From Bacteroidales bacterium (GTDB taxonomy: Bacteria; Bacteroidota; Bacteroidia; Bacteroidales; UBA4417): a stretch of 17,507 nt of DNA. The position numbers and the translations under genes are program-made. The notes below the pieces were generated by a model. That model did no database searches. It saw only the letters and a program-made list of their open reading frames with translations, and was not told where the DNA came from. Position 1 is the first letter of the stretch; every line of letters starts with the position of its first letter. Positions 1-7,997 of this stretch are shown one piece after another. Where the stretch lies: assembly GCA_025350385.1 (NCBI GenBank), contig JANXXZ010000541.1, positions 1-17,507 on the forward strand. The letters are read 5' to 3'.

Positions 1-289
1 TTGTCGAAATTTGAACGTAAGTTATGCATAGCAGATGTCTTTTTGTGGTAAAAACTACATCTAATATACTGTTATACAGTACTATGCATAACTTACTTTG
101 TTTATATTTATTAACTTTCTTGTTAACAATTTCAACCGCACTACACGTTAGTATTTATATTTATCTATATATGATAAATAACTAATCTATTGATCTATAA
201 ATGAATAGCAGTTAATTGTTAGTATTCATGCATGCACTAAAAAACTATCTGCAGAATTAAATATATAGATCATTAACTAAATATTATTG
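1..289. other. AT-rich non-coding segment with several palindromes
   Basis: I see no supportable gene here. A frame open from base 1 to a TAA at 49-51 gives only 16 residues that I do not recognise; it could be the tail of an upstream gene. The segment lies downstream of leftward tRNA-Thr. Besides the large structured element at 17-96 it holds two simpler AT-rich hairpins. One pairs 148-152 with 181-185 and 159-165 with 173-179. The other pairs ATGAATA at 201-207 with TATTCAT at 223-229. Short palindromes are expected by chance in DNA this AT-rich, so only the 17-96 element is clearly beyond chance. Confidence 0.5.
17..96. repeat. Compound inverted repeat folding as a three-way junction
   Basis: Seen directly: a perfect 15-bp inverted repeat pairs GTAAGTTATGCATAG (17-31) with CTATGCATAACTTAC (82-96). 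The 50 bases between are almost wholly taken up by two more hairpins. Arm A pairs AGATGT (33-38) with ACATCT (57-62) and TTTTT (40-44) with AAAAA (50-54), closing a GTGGT loop. Arm B is ACTGT-TAT-ACAGT (68-80). Junction linkers are 1, 5 and 1 nt. Each 15-bp arm also contains the palindrome TATGCATA. The function is unknown: it could be a structured RNA, a mobile-element end or small palindromic repeat element, a recombination or replication hairpin, or a terminator-like structure downstream of tRNA-Thr. Confidence 0.75.
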
Positions 290-362
290 AGCCACTAATG
301 GGACTCGAACCCACGACCTGCTCATTACGAATGAGCTGCTCTACCAACTGAGCTAAAGTGGC
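290..362 (-). tRNA. tRNA-Thr (CGT)
   Basis: Read on the minus strand it folds as a cloverleaf. The acceptor GCCACTT pairs with TAGTGGC, with a U-U mismatch at the seventh pair, and the discriminator is U at 290. The D arm is GCTC...GAGC. The anticodon stem GCTCA/TGAGC encloses loop TTCGTAA, so the anticodon is CGT. The T arm GTGGG/CCCAT encloses TTCGAGT. CCA is not encoded. It follows tRNA-Pro in the same orientation with a 47-nt spacer and is probably cotranscribed with it. Confidence 0.95.
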
Positions 363-363
363 T

Positions 364-403
364 AATACTCAATATAAAACCTGTTGAGTATTCAAGCAGG
401 TTT
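364..403 (-). other. tRNA spacer with interlocking stems (pseudoknot or alternative hairpins)
   Basis: Between tRNA-Pro and tRNA-Thr two perfect inverted repeats interlock. AATACTCAA (364-372) is complementary to TTGAGTATT (384-392), giving 9 bp. AAACCTG (377-383), inside the loop of that stem, is complementary to CAGGTTT (397-403), giving 7 bp. On the transcribed minus strand both stems together would form an H-type pseudoknot. If that is sterically impossible, they would be two mutually exclusive hairpins. The 9-bp stem ends 1 nt before the mature 5' end of tRNA-Thr, so a role in processing of the tRNA precursor is plausible but inferred. Confidence 0.6.
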
Positions 404-409
404 AGTTAG

Positions 410-483
410 TCGGGATGACTGGATTCGAACCAGCGGCCTCTTCGTCCCGAACGAAGCGCGCTACCAGGCTGCGCTACATCCCG
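410..483 (-). tRNA. tRNA-Pro (CGG)
   Basis: The minus strand folds as a canonical cloverleaf. The acceptor is CGGGATG with a 3' partner ending ATCCCG and discriminator A. The D arm contains AGCCTGGTAGCGC. The anticodon stem CTTCG/CGAAG encloses TTCGGGA, giving anticodon CGG. The T arm CTGG/CCAG encloses TTCGAAT. CCA is not encoded. It is the upstream member of the Pro-Thr pair. I found no convincing -7 box in the roughly 150 bases upstream. Confidence 0.95.
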
Positions 484-1249
484 AAAGACATGAAAAAAAG
501 AACATTCCTTAGATTACCAGCATATTATACTTTCAATAGTTGTTTCATGAGAGGTTCTTTGCAGCAAAATAGTTGTTTGTTTACTATATCTGACTGATAA
601 ACAACCAATGAAGAAAATTCAACGAAATGAATTAACTATCCTAAATAGTAAAACATCAGAGAATGATTGTATAACTTCCAGGACACTGCAAAATTAACTA
701 AATATATTTGCTACGGGTGTTAGTCTGAAAAAATTATTCAAAATGCTGATTTAGAATCACTTATTATGCAAATGCCTTTTTTTGAAATTATTTGTAAGTT
801 CCTAGCAATTAGTGAGGATTATGTAATTTTTGCTTCATTTATATTCTCTAATTGTTTTATACTATTCTGGAAGAGATTAGCCTTAGGTAAATTATTTGTG
901 GTATTATGGAATTCAATTATTAACTTGAGCAGATTTGTTTATTCTGTATGAAAAAATTCATCTAAAAAAGTGTACTTTAATGGAGCATAATATTTTCAAA
1001 ATGGGACAGAATTAAAGCTGGCTTTGTAATCTCCAATATTCATATTATTGACAATATGGATATTATGATGTTAGGCACAGAATTTGACCTAAAGGATATT
1101 GCTTATATTAATACTTGTAAGACAAGTTTAAATATAAAAATAGTTACCAGTAAACGATGGTAAAACTAGGCAAACTCCGTTCATCAAAAGTGACTGTAAC
1201 ATTATCTTAATTACCTAATTTATCAATATCAACCATCACGGAACTTATT
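484..1249. other. AT-rich intergenic stretch without a supportable gene
   Basis: About 770 bases separate the tRNAs from the sugar transferase. Short open frames exist, but none has a recognisable domain or a convincing start. One at 766-951 encodes 61 hydrophobic residues rich in Phe and Ile, which is what random AT-rich DNA gives. Another, at 981-1163, is 60 codons from a stop to a TAA with no clear start; its residues include GFVISNIHIIDN and LGTEFDLKD and could be a gene remnant. TATATTTG at 703-710 matches the Bacteroidota -7 consensus but has no TTTG partner about 20 bases upstream. No terminator is obvious. Confidence 0.5.
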
Positions 1250-2656
1250 ATGATACGTGAAAATGAACGCATAAGTGCCTCAATGTTTGGAATATATATA
1301 ATGTTCCTGACACTTCTTACATTTATTGTTGCCATTAAACTTGCTCAGGTATTTATTAATTCAGGGATAATTTATACCTCCGAATACCTTGCTCTTCTGC
1401 TTTTATTACTCCCAATTTGGTTCTTTGGACTATCTAAAACCGACTTGTTAAAAATATATCATATAAATCATTATCTCAAATTATTCAAGCAAAGTATTAT
1501 GTTTATTATTATTGGAACTGGTATTTTGTTTGTATTAATTAATACCTTTAATTTATCTAGTATTTCAAGGGAAGTCATTCTTATTTTTGCATGCTTGAAT
1601 CAGGTATGCATTTTTCTTTCGTATGTATTGGCTAATCAATATTATCTTCATCAGCGTAAGAAAGGCCGTAACTTAACCAATATTATTATTGTTGCTGATG
1701 ATAATTGCGATACTTTCATTGAAAAATTTATTGATCATATGGAATGGGGATATAATGTTACAATGATTATCTCCGATTCAAAGCATATTAGTGATAAATT
1801 CAGTTCAAGCATTCCAGTTTTGAATAAAATTTCTCAATTGCCAAACCTTATTAAATTTCATATTGTTGATGAAGTTTTTTATTGCAAGAATTTGATCAAT
1901 CAGGAAGAGATTGAGCAGATTATAAGTGCTTGCGAAGAGATTGGCGTTGTATTCAGATTACATTCGCCTTTGTTAAATCTTTCAACAATTCCAGCAGAAT
2001 TAAATCATTTTGATGGAAGTCCATTCATAACATATAAAAATACTCCTTCGAACCGTTATGCATTGAGTTGGAAATTCGTTTTTGATTTTGCAATTTCTCT
2101 AGTTGTAATTCTTCTTTGGTTACCTTTTCTATTATTAATAGGATCAGCCATTAAAATTTCATCAAAAGGACCTATAATCTATAGACAAAAAAGAGTTGGT
2201 TTGCATGGACGAGAATTTTATATGTATAAATTCAGGACCATGGTTAAAGGTGCAGAGAAACTGCAGATTAATTTCTTGGAGCAAAATGAGATGGACGGAC
2301 CTGTATTCAAAATCAAAAATGATCCTAGGATTACATCTGTAGGAAAATTCCTTCGCAAAACAAGTCTGGATGAGTTGCCACAATTTTTCAATGTACTCAA
2401 AGGAGAGATGTCTCTTGTTGGACCTCGTCCCCCTATAATGACCGAAGTTAAACAATATAAGGCCTGGCAGTTACGTCGTTTATCAATGAGACCTGGTATA
2501 ACGTGTATATGGCAAACTATGCCTCAGCGGAATAGTATTTCCTTTGAAGAATGGATGAAACTTGATCTTCAGTATATCGATAATTGGTCATTAGAACAGG
2601 ACTTCTTTCTTGCTATAAAAACGATCCGCGCTGTTGTTAGGGGTAGCGGACAATAA
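1250..2656 (+). CDS. Polyprenyl-phosphate sugar-1-phosphate transferase (exopolysaccharide priming enzyme)
   Basis: This membrane enzyme moves a sugar-1-phosphate from a nucleotide sugar onto undecaprenyl phosphate, the first step of O-antigen, capsule or exopolysaccharide repeat-unit synthesis. The 468 residues have the full layout of the long family form: four hydrophobic segments (about 12-32, 44-62, 81-98, 107-127), a Rossmann-like soluble region (about 140-260), a further membrane segment (276-300) and the bacterial sugar transferase domain (PF02397). Visible signatures are KRVGLHGREF (314-323), YKFRTM (326-331), NDPR (357-360), LDELPQFFNVLKGEMSLVGP (373-392) and RPGITCIWQ (414-422). The ATG start gives a usual family length, but I see no strong ribosome binding site, as is common in Bacteroidota. 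It is an orphan: no glycosyltransferase, flippase or polymerase is nearby. The sugar specificity cannot be read from sequence. Confidence 0.93.
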   Translation: MIRENERISASMFGIYIMFLTLLTFIVAIKLAQVFINSGIIYTSEYLALLLLLLPIWFFGLSKTDLLKIYHINHYLKLFKQSIMFIIIGTGILFVLINTFNLSSISREVILIFACLNQVCIFLSYVLANQYYLHQRKKGRNLTNIIIVADDNCDTFIEKFIDHMEWGYNVTMIISDSKHISDKFSSSIPVLNKISQLPNLIKFHIVDEVFYCKNLINQEEIEQIISACEEIGVVFRLHSPLLNLSTIPAELNHFDGSPFITYKNTPSNRYALSWKFVFDFAISLVVILLWLPFLLLIGSAIKISSKGPIIYRQKRVGLHGREFYMYKFRTMVKGAEKLQINFLEQNEMDGPVFKIKNDPRITSVGKFLRKTSLDELPQFFNVLKGEMSLVGPRPPIMTEVKQYKAWQLRRLSMRPGITCIWQTMPQRNSISFEEWMKLDLQYIDNWSLEQDFFLAIKTIRAVVRGSGQ

Positions 2657-3502
2657 TTCTTTAGATAAATATTTATTTTATGTAAGAAATCAAAACTGAT
2701 GCTCTCTTTTAGGATGTATTTAGTTTCAATTTATAACTGACTTCCTAGACATAGTAAAATGAAATAATGTATTGGATATTTTTTATGCAGGTCAATTTGA
2801 TTCTTCGTTCATAAGGCTTTGCCAACTAGTTGATTATTACAACGATAATTTTCTTTTTCAGTTGACTTTCTACTGAAGCTAATTTATTTATGAATTGTAA
2901 AAGTTTTCTTATCAAAAGAAAACATATTAACATTTTGGGCTTATTTATTAACAATTTTATAAAATAATTATAATTTACAAAAAAAATGCAATGCGCTATC
3001 TTTATAACATAAAATGTCTTTAAGGCATTAAACTCTTTTTATTCTGGCCTTTCCGAAATATAACTTTATATTTTCAATTCATACATCATAGAAGGCAGTT
3101 TCTTTCTAATATACTATCAGGTTTTTGAATATAATTATTTACTACATTTGGATACTAAAAAAAGGGGAATAGATGACCAGACAACTAATTTGTTCAGATT
3201 CTATAAATATAAGGGTTTCTGTTGGGTTTATAATCCTGACACTGATGCTTCTTCTTTTCTATACTTCCTTGATTTTCACGTAAAAAGAACTCTCTGTTCA
3301 AAAAAAAAGTTTTTATGCAATCAAATATGCTTTATCTTATTATTTAATCAATAATGGTGACAATATTTGCGGAACAGTTTATCAGGTTTTCCGATATTTA
3401 GAAAATTAAATAAGGATTTTTACACCTGACTTGAACACATTATTTAACTCATGTTATTAACTATCTGTATATCTGTGTTATAACTATCTAAAAAATTTGA
3501 TT
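2657..3502. other. Decayed AT-rich intergenic region before the insertion sequence
   Basis: About 850 bases hold no convincing gene. A hairpin GTTTTCTT-ATCAA-AAGAAAAC lies at 2903-2923; it has no clean T-run behind it and is 250 bases past the sugar transferase stop, so I do not call it a terminator. The most gene-like stretch is the interrupted frame at 3173-3409, listed separately. The region is probably residue of genes lost from a surface-polysaccharide locus, which is an inference from position and composition. Confidence 0.45.
3173..3409 (+). pseudogene. Possible remnant of a small membrane protein with an internal stop
   Basis: From an ATG at 3173, preceded by the purine-rich AAAAAAGGGGAATAG, a frame runs 36 codons to a TAA at 3281-3283 and then stays open for 41 more codons to a TAA at 3407-3409. 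The first part starts MTRQLICSDSINIRV and continues into a strongly hydrophobic stretch (VGFIILTLMLLLFY), like a single membrane segment. The second part (KELSVQKKSFYAIKY...) is hydrophilic and well mixed. This could be a small membrane protein broken by one nonsense change, or two chance frames. A differently framed 68-codon frame overlaps it at 3148-3354 and looks less protein-like. I do not recognise a family. Confidence 0.25.
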
Positions 3503-5126
3503 TTGGGTTACCCAGGGCATATTTTGAGCAAAACCACCTCTTTTCTCAACCGGTATTCAAAATCTTATGACCAGCGGGAAATTATTTTTGTAGGTTTGGG
3601 TATGTTTATCGGTAAAAAGAAAAATAAGAGCGGGAAGGTAAGTGTCCGGATTTTTCAATAAGTAAACCGGGCCAACCAATTGCTAACTACATTAGTATGC
3701 AGCTGTGATCCTGATGAGATTAATCGATTGGCATCCGATGGTCATCAATGGATTGAGGAACATTCCGACAAGAGCTCATTCGATTTTGACAGATAGAAGG
3801 ATCGGGTGACGAAGATTCTTGAAATGATTGACCAACTTACTGCTTCTGTTGTCGAACTTCTCTTGGGTAAGATCTTGATAAAATCGGTTTTAATCAAATC
3901 CCGGATGATTTATTCTGCAAGTTGGTTCTTGCCAGAATATACTATCCGGTAAGTAAGCTCAAAACCACAACGTATCTTGCCCGGTATCATCTCCTTTATC
4001 TGGATGTCCATGACGTATGCAGATACCTGGATAAACTTCACAATACCCAGAAAGAACTTGTTCAAGACATTAGCTACCGGCATACGCTCAAAAGACTGGG
4101 TGGTCGAATCAGTGTAGTATTTTATGATGCAACAACACTCTACTTTGAGACCGAAGAAGAAGACGATTTAAGAAAACCCGGGTTCTCAAAAGATGGAAAA
4201 CCCGAAAATCCTCAAATTGTACTGGGCTTGCTAGTTGGTTTAGATGGATATCTCCTGGCCTATGAGATATTTGAAGGCAACAAATATAAAGGACATACAC
4301 TTTTACCTGTGATAGATGGGTTTAAAATGTGATACAAGATTCAGAAACTCGTTGTTATAGCAGATGTAGGCTAACTTCAGGAAAAAACATTCAGGAGCCT
4401 ATAAAGGCTAACTATGAGTCTATTATTGGAGGAAGGATCAGGCATGAGCAAGCAGGAATTAAAAAAAGAATCCTTGATCTGAAGTTATCAAGTGGAGGAT
4501 GCTCTGTGATCACTAAAGAAGATGGTCTGAATATCGTTGTAAGTTATACAGATAAAATGGCTGCTAAGGAAAGGATAAACAGGGAAAAAGGGGTCAGGCG
4601 TTTGGAGAAGCAAGTCAAAAAGGGCAAGTTGACCAAAGCTAATATTAACAACCGCGGTTATAACAAGTTCCTCAAGATATCAGGCTCAGCTTCGGTGAAC
4701 ATCGATTACGACAAAATCAGTGAAGAAGCAAAGTGGGATGGATTTACAGGATATCTTACTAACACGAATCTTACCGCAAGACAAATAATCGAAAATTACC
4801 AGCATCTTAGGAAAATAGAACGTGCTTTTCGTATATCAAAGAATGATCTCAAAATCCGACCTATCTATCCTCGACTGCAGCGGCGAATCGATGCCATATC
4901 AGTATCACTTTCATGGCTTACAAAGTATATAAGGAACTAGTACGTCAGCTAAAAGAAAACGGATCGATATTCAGCCCGGAGGAATCAATTAATATTGCCC
5001 AAACCATTTTTAGCGTTCAAATCACGATCCCAGAAACTAAAGAGCACATAAACAAAGTATTAACCTTGATAACTGAACAAGTGACGTTGGCACGAATTTT
5101 TAAGTTTTAGGCTTGGGTTACCCAGG
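3503..5126 (+). mobile_element. Degenerate IS1634-family-like insertion sequence
   Basis: The decayed transposase is bracketed by the 14-bp sequence TTGGGTTACCCAGG at 3503-3516 and again at 5113-5126. The core TGGGTTACCCA is nearly its own reverse complement (only the central base differs), so the two copies also act as inverted ends. Reading inward, 13 of the first 17 bases from GGGT match between the left end and the reverse-complemented right end. The element is about 1.6 kb, usual for the IS4/IS1634 group. I see no target-site duplication, and the transposase is broken, so it is an old, immobile copy. Exact outer boundaries are uncertain by a few bases because of the near-palindrome. Confidence 0.7.
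3602..5110 (+). pseudogene. IS1634-family DDE transposase, multiply interrupted
   Basis: The reading frame can be rebuilt from an ATG at 3602 (MFIGKKKNKSGKVSVRIFQ, a typical family N-terminus) to the TAG at 5108-5110. In-frame stops lie at 3659-3661, 3794-3796, 4330-4332 and 4372-4374. Frameshifts lie near 3870, between about 4375 and 4400, and near 4893. At 4893, adding one base restores AHISITFMAYKVYKELVRQL. The DDE residues are visible: the first Asp in VVFYDATTLYFETEEEDD, the second in VVIADVG (directly before a stop), and the Glu in LRKIERAFRISKNDLKIRPI. SKDGKPENPQIVLGLLV and FEGNKYKGHTL are also typical. Three separate open pieces (3922-4332, 4329-4940, 4913-5110) are fragments of this one gene, not separate genes. 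It cannot make an active transposase. Confidence 0.9.
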
Positions 5127-5228
5127 AGCCATGTTAGTATGTGCATATCACGAGTCCCTTTTTATTTAAAGCCAAAAAAGATAATTAGATGTCAATTTCG
5201 GAATATTTCAAAATACATATCTGAGATT

Positions 5229-6008
5229 TCATTTTATATCAACGTTACTTTCCCTATTCATCCAATTATCATAGCCTAATTTTTCCCAGGGCATTCCACG
5301 TGAAAAACGGTACATCCACGGATACAATCTTCCTTTACCAAGAATGACATATTTCCTTACGTCCATAATTAATTTTGCAGGATTACCCATTACCATAGAA
5401 TAATCAGGAATATGATGATTCACAACACTATTTACGCCGATGAGGCAATTACTCCCAACTCTAATTCCGGAAAGAATTGTAGAATGAGCTGCAACCTGGG
5501 TATAATCAGCAATGGTACAACCCTTCAGGTCATTGGAAGGTGGATAAGGATCATTAGTTAATACCACAAAAGCATAAAGACTAACATAATTGCCAACTTG
5601 AGATAATGGAGCTATCGCAACACTACTATAGATCCGGCAATAGTTACCAATAATTGCATTTCCCTGAATATCAACACTCGTTCCTATAACGGTATTTAGC
5701 CCAATTGTATTGTTTTCCCTTAAAGTGATCCGATGCCCGGTTGTTATGTTTTCACCCAATTTATTGCCTGCATAAATAATTGCATGACTCCTGATCAGTG
5801 AATTTGCCCCTATAACAGTAATTGGATTTTCATAAGCGGAATTTAAATAATAATCATTTAGAGGTTCACCGATAATACAATTGTGTGCTATTGTTACATT
5901 GTCTTCAATTACCACATTATCAAAAACCACAGTATTGTCACCAATGCGAACATTTTTCCCGATTGTAGCCTTAGGACTGATTGTTACATTTTGATTATTG
6001 AACATCAT
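5229..6008 (-). CDS. Left-handed beta-helix (hexapeptide) acyltransferase
   Basis: The 259 residues are dominated by hexapeptide repeats of the [IV]-G-x-N type (about 9-205), which build the left-handed parallel beta-helix of the LpxA/WbpD/WlbB superfamily; these are trimeric cytosolic enzymes that acylate hydroxyl or amino groups. TGHRITLRENNTIG (90-103) holds His92, a possible catalytic base. LTNDPYPPSND (150-160) is the loop seen in sugar N-acyltransferases of this group. MVMGNPAKLI (206-215) closes the helix, and a short charged tail follows. ATG at 6006-6008 and a second ATG directly after it are both possible starts. It is the last gene of the leftward acyl-activation cassette, set off by a 309-bp gap. 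With an ACP and an acyl-AMP ligase upstream, an acyl-ACP or acyl-CoA donor is a reasonable inference; the acceptor is probably a sugar. Plain acetylation is the main alternative. Confidence 0.82.
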   Translation of the reverse strand: MMFNNQNVTISPKATIGKNVRIGDNTVVFDNVVIEDNVTIAHNCIIGEPLNDYYLNSAYENPITVIGANSLIRSHAIIYAGNKLGENITTGHRITLRENNTIGLNTVIGTSVDIQGNAIIGNYCRIYSSVAIAPLSQVGNYVSLYAFVVLTNDPYPPSNDLKGCTIADYTQVAAHSTILSGIRVGSNCLIGVNSVVNHHIPDYSMVMGNPAKLIMDVRKYVILGKGRLYPWMYRFSRGMPWEKLGYDNWMNRESNVDIK

Positions 6009-6317
6009 ATTATCTTAATTATTTTAGGTTTCAACGCACCACACATATAGGAATATTTTCGTATTAGCAATTAAACATGAACAAAAAGACAAAATCACCT
6101 CATTTAATTCAATTTCCTTTTGAGTAACTTTTTGAAGAACCCTTTAATACATCTCAACATCAGGCTGGTACGCATTTATTAATGAGAAGTTGAAAAGTAC
6201 AAAAAATCTTCACGATCGCCTGACTAAAAATCAATCTGGTTTTACAAAGATACAATTATGGCATTGCGGAAAAGCAGGAAATTGTGAGTATATACATAAA
6301 TGTTTCATCTCGAAAAA
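6009..6317 (-). other. 309-bp gap inside the acyl cassette
   Basis: No gene is supportable here; the plus-strand frame starting at 6190 runs antisense into the ligase gene and looks like a shadow. The gap is unusually long compared with the 6 to 87 bp spacers elsewhere in the cassette. It contains a candidate -7 box at 6245-6252, so the acyltransferase may have its own transcript. Alternatively a gene has been lost at this point; I cannot see a recognisable remnant. Confidence 0.5.
6245..6252 (-). promoter_or_regulatory. Candidate Bacteroidota -7 box (TATCTTTG) for the acyltransferase
   Basis: On the minus strand TATCTTTG matches the Bacteroidota TAnnTTTG consensus. A TTTTC about 16 bases upstream is only a poor -33 match. 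Initiation here would give an untranslated leader of roughly 230 nt before the acyltransferase ATG. This is a motif match only. Confidence 0.28.
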
Positions 6318-7910
6318 TCATTTACTTGATTTTTTTCCTAATCGCAGAAGACTCCCTTTCAATCTTAATTTGTCAATTTTGCCATTAGTATTCCTAGGCA
6401 TTTCATCCAGGAATATAATTTTTTGAGGAACCATAAATAACTCGATTAAGTCCGAACATTCTTTCTGTAGTTCCTTTTCAGTCAAGTGAGTATTTTCATG
6501 GGAAGTAATGTAGGCTACAATTGATTCTCCCAAAATTTCATCAGGAATGCCGACCACCGCTGCTTCTTTTATACCGTCAATTTTATATAATGCATTTTCA
6601 ATTTCAACGGGACTGACTTTTTCTCCCCTCGATTTAATAATATCATCATTTCTGCCTAAAAAGTACAAATATCCGTACTCATCCATTTTAAACCAATCAT
6701 TGGAACATAAGATCCTTTCACCAGGCAATTCAGCTTTCCTGAGCATTTTTGCACTCAATTCTTCATTCCTCCAATAACCTGACATAATATGTGGTCCCCT
6801 GATATGAAGTATTCCCGGCTCACCTGCAGGTACAGGAAGGCCTTCGGGAGATAAAAGAAATACTTCGGTCCCGGGAATTGCTTTGCCCACAGAACCTGGC
6901 TTTAAATCAATCAATTCCGGTTCAAGGTAACATACTCTTTTACATTCTGTTAATCCGTACATTTTAAAAATCAGTGCATTCGGAAATATCCGTTTCAGAT
7001 CAGGAATATATCCAGGAGGCAAAGCCGCAGCCGTATTTGTTATTTTATTGATGGATTCAAATACAAGTTTACTCTTTTTGTTTCCGGCTATCATCATAGC
7101 GAAAACAGTTGGGACTCCCGGAAACACAGTCGGACGATACTTTTCAATCTGTTTATACACTGAAGCAGTAAAAATGAAAGATTGTTCAACAATAAGTGTC
7201 GCACAAACAGTAGCTGACATTAATAACTGATAAAGTCCATAATCGAAAGCTAACGGCAATATCAACAAAATCCGATCATCAGATGATAACCTTAAATACT
7301 CAATCAGGCTCCATGATGTGAAAACCATGGATTGATGGGTCATCATTACTCCTTTGGGGAAACCTGTGCTTCCGGTGGTATATATTATAGCAGCCAGGTC
7401 ATTTGGAATTATTCTTGGAAATTTTATTTCAATCCCACTCTTCAGAATAATGCTTTCGAAGCTCACAAATTCAATATCCTGAAGGTTAGTTACCTGCCCT
7501 TGTTTTCCGGTAAGAATAACTTTCCTGATCTCTTTTACTGAATCCTTTGCTTTAATAAATTCAGTTATCAGGAAAGTTTCAGTTATCAAAATTTTTGCTT
7601 CACTATCATTTAATATATATCCCAGTTTATTAGCTTTTGTTAGCGGGTTGATAATAACAAAGACAGCACCTGCGATTGTCACCGCATAGATTGAAACAAT
7701 AGTTTGCCAGGAGTTATTCATACAAATCACAACCCTGTCACCTTTTTGTAGTCCCGATTGTATTAAAAACCCGGCAAGGTTTACTGCGTTTTCCTTTAGA
7801 ACAGAATATGAATATTCTTTCCCTTTGAGGATTATCGCTGTCTTTGAGGGATTTTTTTCAGCAGAAAACAATAAAGCTTCACCGAGAAGACGTTGTGGGA
7901 TATTGATCAT
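6318..7910 (-). CDS. Acyl-AMP ligase / acyl-CoA synthetase (ANL superfamily)
   Basis: The 530-residue enzyme activates a carboxylic acid with ATP as an acyl-adenylate and passes it to a thiol, either CoA or the phosphopantetheine of an ACP. Core motifs are complete: the phosphate-binding loop TTGSTGFPKG (178-187), MYGLTECKR (317-325), the ATP-binding DEYGYLYFLGRNDDIIKSRG (410-429) and the C-terminal catalytic lysine in PRNTNGKIDK (Lys511). No membrane segment or signal peptide is visible. ATG at 7908-7910 opens MINIPQRLLGEALLF, a normal start for the family. The ACP two genes upstream of it makes loading of an ACP plausible. The stretch YLEPELIDLKPGSVGKAIPG recalls the exosortase-A-associated ligases. 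The substrate is unknown. It lies 87 bp downstream of the NadE-like gene. Confidence 0.9.
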   Translation of the reverse strand: MINIPQRLLGEALLFSAEKNPSKTAIILKGKEYSYSVLKENAVNLAGFLIQSGLQKGDRVVICMNNSWQTIVSIYAVTIAGAVFVIINPLTKANKLGYILNDSEAKILITETFLITEFIKAKDSVKEIRKVILTGKQGQVTNLQDIEFVSFESIILKSGIEIKFPRIIPNDLAAIIYTTGSTGFPKGVMMTHQSMVFTSWSLIEYLRLSSDDRILLILPLAFDYGLYQLLMSATVCATLIVEQSFIFTASVYKQIEKYRPTVFPGVPTVFAMMIAGNKKSKLVFESINKITNTAAALPPGYIPDLKRIFPNALIFKMYGLTECKRVCYLEPELIDLKPGSVGKAIPGTEVFLLSPEGLPVPAGEPGILHIRGPHIMSGYWRNEELSAKMLRKAELPGERILCSNDWFKMDEYGYLYFLGRNDDIIKSRGEKVSPVEIENALYKIDGIKEAAVVGIPDEILGESIVAYITSHENTHLTEKELQKECSDLIELFMVPQKIIFLDEMPRNTNGKIDKLRLKGSLLRLGKKSSK

Positions 7911-7997
7911 TCGTCGACATTTTATATGGATATAAGAGTCAAAGAAGCATTTAATAATATTGGGAATGATCCATTTATTAAATGTTAATTACTTCTC

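Noticed and set aside
1..290. Replication origin or CRISPR array in the AT-rich left segment
   Set aside because: There are no clustered DnaA boxes (TTATGCATA is not a good match) and no regularly spaced repeats.
415..597. A 60-codon plus-strand frame beginning MTGFEPAASSS
   Set aside because: It is the antisense of tRNA-Pro followed by AT-rich spacer; this peptide is a well-known spurious call over tRNA genes.
2903..2923. Hairpin GTTTTCTT-ATCAA-AAGAAAAC as terminator of the sugar transferase
   Set aside because: It lies about 250 bases past the stop, is made only of A/T-rich pairs, and lacks a following T-run.
3148..3354. A 68-codon plus-strand frame before the insertion sequence
   Set aside because: Composition is Phe/Lys/Cys-rich with no domain; the overlapping frame at 3173-3409 looks more protein-like.
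3922..5110. Three separate transposase genes (3922-4332, 4329-4940, 4913-5110)
   Set aside because: They are consecutive pieces of one IS1634-type transposase separated by stops and frameshifts; their TTG, GTG and ATG starts are artefacts.
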